Source: Burkholderiales bacterium (GTDB lineage Bacteria > Pseudomonadota > Gammaproteobacteria > Burkholderiales > JAEUOS01). From it: a DNA stretch of 64,000 bases. A model generated the notes under the pieces. That model made no database searches. It saw only the letters and a list, made by a program, of their open reading frames with translations, and was not told the origin of the DNA. A program made the position numbers and the translations under genes. Below, in pieces: positions 50,409 through 61,877 of the stretch (the stretch's first letter is position 1; every line of letters starts with the position of its first letter). The stretch is taken from NCBI GenBank assembly GCA_016790635.1, contig JAEUOR010000062.1:186001-250000 (forward strand), written 5' to 3'.

Positions 50409-51395
50409 ATGAGATTCGACCGCATGCGCCGCGCAGCCCTGGTTGCTGCCGCACTGCTCGCCCTGCCTGCGGCGCCGACCCAGGCGCAGTCCGGTGCCTG
50501 GCCGAACCGGCCGATCCGCGTCATCGTCTCCTACGCGCCGGGCGGGGTCACCGACATCATCGCGCGCGCGGTCGCGCAGCCGCTGGGTGAATACCTCGGG
50601 CAATCGGTGGTGGTGGAAAACCGCCCGGGCGCGGCCGGTGTGATCGGCACCGAGATGGTCGCCGCCGCACCGCCCGACGGCCACACCCTGCTCATGTTCG
50701 TCGACGGCAATTCGATGATGCCGACGGCATTGAAGAGCATCAAGCACGACCCGGTGAAAAGCTTCACCCACATCACGCTCCTCGGTCGCGGCTCGCTGGT
50801 GCTGGTGGCGCACCCGAGCCTCGCGGTAGCCAACCTGCAGGACGTGGTCCGCATGGGCCGTGCCGATCCCAAGGCGCTGTCCTTCGCCACCCCGGGCAAC
50901 GCCGGCCCGCAACATCTCGCCTTCGAGTCGATCAAGGCGCAGGCCGGCTTCCAGGCCCAGCACATTCCCTACAAGGGGGGCGGCCAGGCGATCGTCGATG
51001 TCGTCGCCGGCCAGGTCAAGCTGGGCATGCTGGGCATGGCGCCGGCCATTCCGCACATTCGCTCCGGCAAGCTGAAGGCGCTGGTGGTCACGGGTCGCGA
51101 GCGCTCGAAACTCCTGCCCGACGTGCCGACGGCGGCCGAGTCGGGCCTGCCCGGTTTCGAGATGGCGCAGTGGCAGGGCATGGTGGCGCCGGCCGGAACG
51201 CCGCCGGAGATCATCGCGCGCCTGCATGCCGAACTCCTCAAGGCCATGCGCACGCCCGCCGTGGTCGAGCGCCTGTCCGGCATCGGCATGGAGAATGCCG
51301 TGAGCAACAGCCCCGATGATTTCACCCAGTTCATCACCCGCGAAACCCGCCGCTGGCCAGATCTCTTCAAGGCAGCCGGCGTCCAACCTGAATAG
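50409..51395 (+). CDS. Bug/TctC-family receptor
   Basis: 328-residue Bug receptor with leader MRFDRMRRAALVAAALLALPAAPTQAQ. Motifs are PIRVIVSYAPGGVTDII, ENRPGAAGVIG, PPDGHTLLMFVDG and IPYKGGGQAIVDVVAGQ. An AAGGAGATCGTC site precedes ATG 50409. It ends 4 bp before the sixth sulfatase gene, so the pair is closely coupled. This operon thus has both an ABC and a Bug receptor. Confidence 0.92.
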   Translation: MRFDRMRRAALVAAALLALPAAPTQAQSGAWPNRPIRVIVSYAPGGVTDIIARAVAQPLGEYLGQSVVVENRPGAAGVIGTEMVAAAPPDGHTLLMFVDGNSMMPTALKSIKHDPVKSFTHITLLGRGSLVLVAHPSLAVANLQDVVRMGRADPKALSFATPGNAGPQHLAFESIKAQAGFQAQHIPYKGGGQAIVDVVAGQVKLGMLGMAPAIPHIRSGKLKALVVTGRERSKLLPDVPTAAESGLPGFEMAQWQGMVAPAGTPPEIIARLHAELLKAMRTPAVVERLSGIGMENAVSNSPDDFTQFITRETRRWPDLFKAAGVQPE

Positions 51396-51399
51396 CACC

Positions 51400-52929
51400 A
51401 TGTCCAAGAAAACCAACATCCTCTTCATCACCTCCGACCAGCAGCGCGCCGACTGCTACGGCTTCGAGGGCCGGCGCGTCAAGACCCCGCACCTGGACGA
51501 GATGGCCAGGAACGGCACGCGCTTTTCCGCCGCGATCACTCCTAACCTGGTCTGCCAGCCGTCGCGCTGCTCGATACTCACCGGCCTCTTGCCGCGCACC
51601 CACGGCGTGTCTGACAACGGCATCGACCTGCCGGCCGGCGCCGAGGACACGGGCTTTGCGCGCACCCTCTCGCGCCACGGCTACCGGACCGCGATCATCG
51701 GCAAGGCCCACTTCAATACCTCGCACACCTTCAGCCCGACCGGCACGCCCGAGTGTCGCGAGAGCAGCGCCAACTACGGGCCGGACTGGTACGGGCCCTA
51801 CGCAGGCTTCGAGCACGTCGAGATGATGCTCGAGGGTCACAACATGTTTCCGCCGATGAAGCCGCCGCTGGGCCAGCACTACGAGCGCTGGTACCACGCC
51901 GACGGCCGCGGCGACGAGCGCACCGCCCTGTACCGCACGCCGCTGCCGCCTGTCACCGACGCGCACGAGACCTTCAATTCCTCGCTGCCGGTCGCCTGGC
52001 ACAACTCGACCTGGATCGGCGACCGCACCATCGACTTCCTGCGCAGTCACAAGGACGAGTCCTTTTGCGTGTGGGCCTCGTTCCCGGATCCGCACCATCC
52101 GTTCGATGCACCCGACCCCTGGTGCTACATGCACCATCCGGACGATGTCGACCTGCCCAGGCACCGCGAGATGGACCTCGACCGGCGCCCCTGGTGGCAC
52201 CGCGCCGCCCTCGAGGGCACGCCCAAGATGGCCAACGAGCGCCTGCGCAAGTTCCGCGAGAAGTCCTCGCGCACGCCGCACCAGTCCGAGAAGCAGTTGC
52301 GCCAATTGATCGCCAACTACTACGGCATGATCTCGCTGATCGACCATCAGGTCGGGCGCATGCGCCTGGCGCTGCGCGACTTGGGGCTCGAGGACAACAC
52401 CCTGATCGTCTATTCGACCGATCACGGCGACTGGCTGGGCGACCACGGCCTGTTGCTCAAGGGACCGATGGCCTACGAAGGCCTGCTGCGCGTCGGCATG
52501 CTCGTCGAAGGCCCCGGCGTGCCGGCCGGCAAGGTGGTCGCCGACCCGGTCTCGACCCTGGACCTGCCGCAGACCTTCTGCGACTACGCCGGCACCACAC
52601 TGCCCGGCAAGGCGCACAGCAGGAGCCTGAAGCCGCTGATCGAGACCGATGGCGCGCACCGCGACTTCGCGTTCTCGGAGTGGGACCTGCGCGCCTCGCG
52701 CTGCGGCGTCGACCTGGCGCTGCGCACGGTGCGCACCAAGACGCACAAGCTGACCCTGGAACTGAACAGCGGCGCCGGCGAACTCTACGATCTGGTCAAC
52801 GACCCCGACGAGATGCACAACCGCTTCGGCGACCCGGGGGCCGCCAAGGTCCAGCGCGAACTCGCCGACATGGTCGCCAGCCGGCCCGACGACGCGCTTG
52901 CCCCGCTGCCGCAGGTGGGCATGGCGTAG
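51400..52929 (+). CDS. Sulfatase (formylglycine-dependent, no signal peptide)
   Basis: 509 residues starting KKTNILFITSDQQRADCYGFEG. The motif CQPSR gives Cys52 as formylglycine precursor, followed by CSILTGLLPRTHGV. IIGKAHFNTSHTFSP (about residues 97-111) carries the catalytic Lys/His and YSTDHGDWLGDHGLLLKG (about 337-354) the distal ligands. No leader is present. Similar in layout to the 492-residue enzyme at 31777. It ends the LysR-linked operon; a decayed dehydrogenase fragment follows. Confidence 0.88.
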   Translation: MSKKTNILFITSDQQRADCYGFEGRRVKTPHLDEMARNGTRFSAAITPNLVCQPSRCSILTGLLPRTHGVSDNGIDLPAGAEDTGFARTLSRHGYRTAIIGKAHFNTSHTFSPTGTPECRESSANYGPDWYGPYAGFEHVEMMLEGHNMFPPMKPPLGQHYERWYHADGRGDERTALYRTPLPPVTDAHETFNSSLPVAWHNSTWIGDRTIDFLRSHKDESFCVWASFPDPHHPFDAPDPWCYMHHPDDVDLPRHREMDLDRRPWWHRAALEGTPKMANERLRKFREKSSRTPHQSEKQLRQLIANYYGMISLIDHQVGRMRLALRDLGLEDNTLIVYSTDHGDWLGDHGLLLKGPMAYEGLLRVGMLVEGPGVPAGKVVADPVSTLDLPQTFCDYAGTTLPGKAHSRSLKPLIETDGAHRDFAFSEWDLRASRCGVDLALRTVRTKTHKLTLELNSGAGELYDLVNDPDEMHNRFGDPGAAKVQRELADMVASRPDDALAPLPQVGMA

Positions 52930-52961
52930 GCGGGAACACGGACCGCCCGCTGCCTGACCGG

Positions 52962-53015
52962 GTGATCGGTCTGGGCGCGATGGAGCGGCCGATGGCGGTC
53001 AACCTCGCCCCCGGC
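52962..53015 (+). pseudogene. Remnant of a 3-hydroxyisobutyrate dehydrogenase-type N terminus
   Basis: The plus strand reads VIGLGAMERPMAVNLAPG. This matches the N-terminal NAD-binding signature of the beta-hydroxyacid dehydrogenase family (GLGxMGxxMAxNL) except that the second Gly is Glu. The frame then loses resemblance and runs into the oppositely oriented membrane-protein gene. No start or ribosome site fits. It is most likely a relic left at the right border of the sulfatase region; the short length limits certainty. Confidence 0.55.
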
Positions 53016-53023
53016 AGCGCGCT

Positions 53024-54106
53024 TCAACGGATCGACGGCGGAGCAGACCTCGCGCAATGGCGGACCAGGGGCGGCATGGGCTCGCCCCACATGCGTCGCC
53101 AGATCCACGGCAGTCCGCAGCCCAGGTCCGGCCGCGCGCCGATCTGCTCCGGCTTGGCCAGCGGCACCGCAGGGCTTGAGCGTTCGGCGACGGCGAAGCT
53201 GAAGATGTAGGCGGGCTCCTGGCCCATGCGCAGGTCGGTGATGATCACGCGCGAGCCTTCCACGCGCATGGCGTGAAAACCCTTGCTGAAGGCACGCACG
53301 AGTTCAACCGCCGCGGTACCCTGCAACTCGGCGATGAGCGCGTTGCCGCGCGGGTAGCGCTCGAAGCTGATGACCGGCGCATCGGCGGACGGCCGGTCAA
53401 GGAGGGAATGAAATCCCTCGAGGTACTCGTCCCCTGCCACCACGACCACCCGCCACAAGACGCTGTTGAAGGCACTCGGCATGACAATCACCCGCTCGGC
53501 CGCGATGCCTTGCGCGGCAAGCGTGGCATGGGCGACGCGCGTCACGTGCTGCTGCACCGCCAGGCCGTAGCCCAGATAGGCGGTGCTCAAGATGAGGCCG
53601 ACGGCGTTGGCGCGCACGCCACCGGCGCTCATGAGCGCGGGGGCCCCGCGCTTCTCGCGGGTCGCCAGTGCCCAGCCGGTACCGATCAAAAGGGGCAGGG
53701 TGTAGAGCGGGTCGATGATGAATACGCTGCCCACCGCAAAGGGATGGTTGCTGAACGGCAGCGCGATCTGCGTGCCGTAGACCGTCATCAGGTCCAAGAG
53801 CGGATGGGTGACGAGCGACAGCCACAGGGCCAGCCACCAGCGCCGCCACAGCGTCCACTGGCCCTGAATGCGAGCGACCAGTGCCGCGAAGGGCAGCGAG
53901 AACAGCGTCAGCCAGAAGAGCGAATGCGACTCGGCGCGATGCAGCACCATGTTGCGCACCGCGTCGCCCTGGTCGATCAGCACATCGAGGTCGGGCAGGG
54001 TGCCGGCCACCCCGCCCCACAGCGCTGCTTTCCATACGGCGGTGCGCCGCCCCATGGCGGCCACGCCGACGGCGGCACCCAGGGCGAACTGTGAAACGGA
54101 ATCCAT
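53024..54106 (-). CDS. YdjM-like membrane-bound metal-dependent hydrolase
   Basis: 360 residues from ATG 54106, which starts MDSVSQFALGAAVGVAAMGRR. The domain is marked by GTLPDLDVLID (about residues 34-44), HRAESHSLFW (His-Arg then Ser-His, about 57-66) and THPLLDLMTVYGTQIALPFS (about 107-126). Four or five membrane segments follow. The C-terminal 150 residues form a soluble, poorly known region. Members of this family are annotated as metal-dependent hydrolases on weak grounds; a role in membrane lipid or envelope homeostasis is only a guess. It is transcribed away from the TRAP genes' direction of entry, 62 bp after dctM. Confidence 0.75.
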   Translation of the reverse strand: MDSVSQFALGAAVGVAAMGRRTAVWKAALWGGVAGTLPDLDVLIDQGDAVRNMVLHRAESHSLFWLTLFSLPFAALVARIQGQWTLWRRWWLALWLSLVTHPLLDLMTVYGTQIALPFSNHPFAVGSVFIIDPLYTLPLLIGTGWALATREKRGAPALMSAGGVRANAVGLILSTAYLGYGLAVQQHVTRVAHATLAAQGIAAERVIVMPSAFNSVLWRVVVVAGDEYLEGFHSLLDRPSADAPVISFERYPRGNALIAELQGTAAVELVRAFSKGFHAMRVEGSRVIITDLRMGQEPAYIFSFAVAERSSPAVPLAKPEQIGARPDLGCGLPWIWRRMWGEPMPPLVRHCARSAPPSIR

Positions 54107-54168
54107 GCGTCGATGCGAGCGGGTGGAATGCGCGAAGCATACCGCGCCGATTCGTCCCGCCCCGCACT

Positions 54169-55470
54169 CTAGCGGCGCATCTGCTCCGGCAGGAAGGTGA
54201 CGATCTGCGGGAAGAACCAGATCAGCGCCACCGCCACAATCATGACGAAAAAGAACGGTAGCGTGACCCGTGCGATCCAGCCGATCTCGCGATTGGTCAT
54301 GCCCTGCAGCACGAAGAGGTTGAAGCCCACGGGCGGCGTGATCTGCGCCATCTCGACCACCAGCACGATGAAGATGCCGAACCAGATCAGGTCGATGCCG
54401 GCGGCCTGCACCGTGGGCAGGATGACCCCCATGGTCAGCACCACCATGGAAATGCCATCCAGGAAACAGCCCAGCACGATGTAGAACACGGCCAGAACCA
54501 GGATCAGCTGTCCTTGTGTCAGCCCGAGCTGGGCAATCCACTCCGCCAGGTGGCGCGGCAGGCCGATGTAGCCCATCGACAGGGTCAGGAAGGCGGCGCC
54601 GGCCAGGATCAGCGCGATCATGCAGTACAGCCGCGTGGCGCCCATCAGCGATTCGGTGAAGGTCTGCCAGCTCAGCGAACCCTGGGCTGCCGAGATGATG
54701 AGCGAGCCGACCACACCGACGGCCGCCGCCTCGGTGGCGGTGGCGATGCCGGCGTAGATCGAGCCCAGCACCGCCGCAATCAGCAGCACCACGGGAATCA
54801 GGCTGCGCGACGCCGACAGCTTCTGCATGAAAGTCAAGGTCTGGTCGGCGGCCGGGATCTTGCCGGGATTGGCCAGCGCCCAGGCGGCGATGTAGCCGGA
54901 GAACAGCAGCGCGAGCATCAGACCGGGCAGCACGCCGGCGATGAACAGCCGGGCGATGGACACCTCGGCGGAGACGCCGTAGACGATCATGATGATCGAC
55001 GGCGGAATCAGCAGGCCCAGCGTGCTGGCACCGGCCAGCGTACCGACGATCATGTGTTCCGGGTAGCCGCGCCGGCCCAGCTCCGGCAGAGTCATCTTGC
55101 CGATGGTGGCGCAGGTGGCCGCGCTGGAGCCGCTGACGGCGGCAAAAATGGTGCAGCCCGCCACGTTGGTGTGCAGTAGCCGGCCGGGTAGCCCTTGCAT
55201 CCACGGTGCCAGGCCACGGAACATGTCCTGCGACAGCCGGGTGCGGAACAGGATTTCGCCCATCCAGATGAACAGCGGCAGCGCGGTGAGGGTCCAGCTG
55301 GACGCCGAGCCCCAGATGGTCACCGCCATCGCGTCCCCGGCCGGACGCGAACTGAACAGCTGCATGCCAATCCAGGCGACGCCCGACAGCGTCAGCCCGA
55401 TCCAGACGCCGCTGCCCAGGATCAGGAACAGCGACAGCACCAGCAAGCCGGTGATGGCCAGATCACTCAT
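54169..55470 (-). CDS. dctM: TRAP transporter large permease (DctM)
   Basis: 433 residues with about twelve membrane segments. Family motifs include LPLFIWMGEILFRTRLS, the conserved AAVSGSSAATCATIGKMTLPEL (about residues 100-121), LIPPSIIMIVYG and TPPVGFNLFVLQGM near the C terminus. ATG 55470 overlaps the DctQ stop by 8 bp. It forms the sodium-coupled import channel with DctQ for the ligand delivered by DctP. Confidence 0.9.
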   Translation of the reverse strand: MSDLAITGLLVLSLFLILGSGVWIGLTLSGVAWIGMQLFSSRPAGDAMAVTIWGSASSWTLTALPLFIWMGEILFRTRLSQDMFRGLAPWMQGLPGRLLHTNVAGCTIFAAVSGSSAATCATIGKMTLPELGRRGYPEHMIVGTLAGASTLGLLIPPSIIMIVYGVSAEVSIARLFIAGVLPGLMLALLFSGYIAAWALANPGKIPAADQTLTFMQKLSASRSLIPVVLLIAAVLGSIYAGIATATEAAAVGVVGSLIISAAQGSLSWQTFTESLMGATRLYCMIALILAGAAFLTLSMGYIGLPRHLAEWIAQLGLTQGQLILVLAVFYIVLGCFLDGISMVVLTMGVILPTVQAAGIDLIWFGIFIVLVVEMAQITPPVGFNLFVLQGMTNREIGWIARVTLPFFFVMIVAVALIWFFPQIVTFLPEQMRR

Positions 55471-55972
55471 TGCGCAGCGCCTCCCCGCTGGTCGCGGCGA
55501 CTCGGCGGCCGCGGATCTCGAGGATGAACTCGTCCAGGAAGGCAATGGCCAGAATCACCGTGCCCGCCGCCATGGCCAGCTGCGGGATCCACAGCGGTGT
55601 GGCGTCGTTGCTGGTGGAGATGTCGTGGAACTGGTGCGACTGCCAGGCCAGCCGGCAGGCGTAGAACGCGAACAGCAGCGCCAGCAGGTTGGCCGCGCCC
55701 AGCGCCCACAGTTCCAGCGTCCGGCGCCAGCGGCCGCGCAGCGCGTTGATCACCAGCGTGACACGGATGTGTTCGCCCCGCTTGAGGGTGTGCGCCAGCG
55801 CCAGAAAGCCGGCGCCGGCCATCAGATAGCCGGCGTAGGCGTCGGTACCCGGCACATGGAAATGGAACTGCCGGCTGGCGATGGACAGCAGCACCATCCC
55901 CAGCAGCCCGACCATCATCAACGCAGCCAGCCAGGCGGCGCCGTCGTACAGGAAGTCCAGCGTGCGACGCAT
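55463..55972 (-). CDS. dctQ: TRAP transporter small permease (DctQ)
   Basis: 169 residues with four membrane segments (about residues 10-32, 44-62, 86-108 and 130-150). AYLMAGAGFLALAHTLKRGEHIRVTL is the typical DctQ central motif. It lies 21 bp after dctP and overlaps dctM, a standard dctPQM arrangement. Confidence 0.88.
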   Translation of the reverse strand: MRRTLDFLYDGAAWLAALMMVGLLGMVLLSIASRQFHFHVPGTDAYAGYLMAGAGFLALAHTLKRGEHIRVTLVINALRGRWRRTLELWALGAANLLALLFAFYACRLAWQSHQFHDISTSNDATPLWIPQLAMAAGTVILAIAFLDEFILEIRGRRVAATSGEALRNE

Positions 55973-55993
55973 GGCGTGGTGCGCGTGCGGTGC

Positions 55994-56974
55994 TTATTTG
56001 CGGAAGGCGTCCACCAGCTGCTTGCCCTCCGGGCCGGCCTTGTCCAGCCATTCCTTGAGCATGGTCTCACCCACTTTCTTCATGTCCGCCTTCAGCTGGG
56101 CCGAGGGCGCGTGGATCTGCATGCCGTTCGCCTTGAGCTTGTCCAGGCTTTCGGTGTTGGTCTTCTTGCTGCCGGCCAGGCCTCGCACCTCGGCGTCAGC
56201 AGCGGCCTTGAGCACGGCGTCCTGGGTGGCCTTGTCGAGTGCGTCGAAGGCTTTCTTGTTGACGATCACCGCGTTCTTGGGCAGCCAGGCCTGGGTGTCG
56301 TACCAGTTCTTGATGTGTTCGTAGGTCTTGGTGTCAAAGCCCGTGGAGCCGCTGGACATGTAGCTCTCCACCACACCCGTGGCCATGGCCTGCGACAGTT
56401 CGGCCGCCTGCACGGTGACCGGCTGGGCGCCCACCAGCTCCGCGATGCGGGCGGTGGCCGGGCTGTAGGCGCGCCACTTCAGGCCCTTCAGGTCCGCCGC
56501 CGAGGCCAGCGGTTTCTTGGAATAGATGCCCTGCGGCGGCCACGGCACGGCGTACAGCGACATCATGCCCTGTTCGGCCAGCTTCTTGTCCAGCATCGGC
56601 TTCTGGACTTTCCACAGCTTGACCGCTTCGTCGTAGCTGTCGGCCAGGAACGGAATGCCGTCGGCACCGAAGAGCTGCCACTCGTTCTGGAAATTCACCA
56701 GCAGGATTTCGCCGATCTGCGCCTGGCCGCCCTGCACCGCGCGCTTGATCTCGGGCGCCTTGAACAGGGCCGCGTTCGGGTGCACCGTGATCTTGAGCTT
56801 GCCGCCCGAGGCCTTGTCCACGTCGTCCGCAAACTGCTGCAGGTTCACGGTGTGGAAGTTCGTGGCCGGGTAGGCGGCGGGCAGGTCCCATTTGGTCTGG
56901 GCCTGGGCGTGGACGGCCAGAGCGCCAAAAGCCAGGCCGATGGCGAGAGACAGGGTGCGGCGGGTCAGGGTCAT
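55994..56974 (-). CDS. dctP: TRAP transporter receptor (DctP)
   Basis: 326-residue periplasmic receptor. Leader MTLTRRTLSLAIGLAFGALAVHAQAQ, then KWDLPAAYPATNFHTVNLQQFADDV. The conserved Arg that binds a ligand carboxylate lies in LKGLKWRAYSPAT (about residue 173), and the ESYMSSGSTGFDTK segment follows. The presence of this Arg supports a carboxylated ligand, which fits 5-oxoproline or a carbamoyl amino acid. It is divergent from the MarR and 5-oxoprolinase-like genes. Confidence 0.88.
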   Translation of the reverse strand: MTLTRRTLSLAIGLAFGALAVHAQAQTKWDLPAAYPATNFHTVNLQQFADDVDKASGGKLKITVHPNAALFKAPEIKRAVQGGQAQIGEILLVNFQNEWQLFGADGIPFLADSYDEAVKLWKVQKPMLDKKLAEQGMMSLYAVPWPPQGIYSKKPLASAADLKGLKWRAYSPATARIAELVGAQPVTVQAAELSQAMATGVVESYMSSGSTGFDTKTYEHIKNWYDTQAWLPKNAVIVNKKAFDALDKATQDAVLKAAADAEVRGLAGSKKTNTESLDKLKANGMQIHAPSAQLKADMKKVGETMLKEWLDKAGPEGKQLVDAFRK

Positions 56975-57077
56975 GGGGGCTCCTCAAAAGTGGACGGACG
57001 GACACAACTCAGCGCAAGACGCGGTATTTGCCCGGCGGTGCCATTGCCCTCCGGACAAACCCGTAAAGCAGGTTCTG

Positions 57078-57126
57078 AGTCAGCCTGCTGACTTGCAGTC
57101 TAGGACTGTCGCCGATAAAGTGTCAA
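57078..57126. promoter_or_regulatory. Overlapping divergent promoters and MarR-type palindrome
   Basis: Rightward: TTGCAG (57093-57098), 17 nt, TAAAGT (57116-57121). Leftward: TTGACA (57126-57121), 18 nt, TAGACT (57102-57097). The two promoters occupy the same DNA face to face. The palindrome AGTCAGCCTGCTGACT (57078-57093, 7-bp arms, 2-nt centre) abuts the rightward -35 and lies just past the leftward -10. A MarR dimer there could control both units. Confidence 0.6.
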
Positions 57127-57167
57127 CAATTTCTCAACGTTCTGATGACAAAACGAGGGAAAACCCC

Positions 57168-57692
57168 ATGACCGAATCTGATGCTTCACCACCCGCCGAG
57201 GCGGGCATCGTGTCTTCGTCCCACCTGGTGTCCCCACGCAGCCGCCAGACGTCGGAGTTCGAGTTCGGGATGATCGTGGCCTGGAACGCGTTCTCCCGCT
57301 GGGCGGTGCGCTGCATGGCCGCCGCCGGTGTGCCCGACCTGACCATCACCGACGTGCTGCTGCTGCACCACGTGAACCACCGGGCGCGCAACAAGAAGCT
57401 GGCGGACATCTGCTTCGTCCTGAACTATGAAGACACCCATGTGGTGGCCTATTCGCTCAAGAAACTGGTGACCGCCGGTCTGGTGCAGGCCGAGAAAAGC
57501 GGCAAAGAGGTTTTCTACAGCCCCACGACGGAAGGCGAAGCGGCGGTGCAGCGCTACCGCGCTGTGCGCGAGCAGTGCCTGATCGACAACCTCGACCCAC
57601 CGATGAACGACGCCCTGGGCGAGGCGGCGCGCATGTTGCGCACCATGTCGGGGCTGTACGACCAGGCCGCGCGCGCGGCGACGGCGCTTTGA
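57168..57692 (+). CDS. MarR-like winged-helix regulator
   Basis: 174 residues. A polar N terminus of about 35 residues precedes the winged helix: LTITDVLLLHHVNHRARNKKLADICFVLN, EDTHVVAYSLKKLVTAGLVQAEKSGKEVFYSPTTEGEAAV. A CGAGGG ribosome site precedes ATG 57168. It is divergent from dctPQM and 85 bp upstream of the 5-oxoprolinase-like gene, so it likely responds to their substrate. Regulators of this type are common beside hydantoinase genes. Confidence 0.8.
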   Translation: MTESDASPPAEAGIVSSSHLVSPRSRQTSEFEFGMIVAWNAFSRWAVRCMAAAGVPDLTITDVLLLHHVNHRARNKKLADICFVLNYEDTHVVAYSLKKLVTAGLVQAEKSGKEVFYSPTTEGEAAVQRYRAVREQCLIDNLDPPMNDALGEAARMLRTMSGLYDQAARAATAL

Positions 57693-57777
57693 GGGCGGTC
57701 GATGACTCCTGAAACGATAGCTGAAAAGCACCATTCCATGATGGGTATGTGCCATTTTTTTCTGAAACGGGTCTGTG

Positions 57778-61425
<3,648 letters not shown>

Positions 61426-61440
<15 letters not shown>

Positions 61441-61755
61441 CTGCGGGTCTGCCGGCAGGCGGCCGGTGGCCGCAGCGCCCGCCGGTGCGCCAGCGAACGG
61501 CTGACCGCCGACCGTGACCCCCTCGGCCGACAGACGGCGGGCGCTGGCCGGCCCGATGCCCTTCACCCGCCGGATCAGGTCCGGCCAGTCGGCGAAGGGT
61601 GCCTCGCGGCGCGCCTGCAGGATCCGGGCGGACGTTCCGGGGCCGATACCCCGGATGCCGTCCAGATCGGCCTCCTGGGCCTGGTTGATCTCGATGCCGG
61701 CGTGCGCGCTCAGGCTGCCGGCGGTGGCCATCATGGCCATCCAGTGCTTCCACAT
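61426..61755 (-). CDS. ComEA-like helix-hairpin-helix DNA-binding protein
   Basis: 109 residues. A short leader (MWKHWMAMMATAGSLSAHAG) is followed by a double helix-hairpin-helix: INQAQEADLDGIRGIGPGTSARIL and FADWPDLIRRVKGIGPASARRL (about residues 22-78). The leader suggests export, as for the competence DNA receptor ComEA, but the Gly/Ala-rich tail is not standard. Its C terminus overlaps the end of the 5-oxoprolinase-like gene by 15 bp. Confidence 0.82.
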
Positions 61756-61877
61756 GGGGACTCCTCGTCGGGGGGCACCCCGGGGATCGGGGACGCGTCG
61801 CCGACGTTAGTGGCCGCCGGGCCCGGCCGGGTGGTCGGCGGGCCGTGTGGATCCCCCGTTCGGAGGACGCCGCCGGT

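Noticed and set aside
52930..54110. Assembly chimera between the sulfatase region and the core block
   Set aside because: Composition and gene style do not change sharply and an ordinary relic explains the border; only read mapping could settle it.
53024..55204. A 726-codon leftward open frame joining the YdjM-like gene with upstream sequence
   Set aside because: Above 54106 this frame is a shadow of dctM in another register and shows no domain; the real protein starts at ATG 54106.
57725..57765. Rho-independent terminator between MarR and 5-oxoprolinase-like genes
   Set aside because: There is a run of seven T, but the GCAC/GTGC stem upstream is short and interrupted; not convincing.
61811..61843. 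GC-rich hairpin between lapB and the comEA-like gene
   Set aside because: The stem has a bulge and no T run follows; could be chance in very GC-rich DNA.
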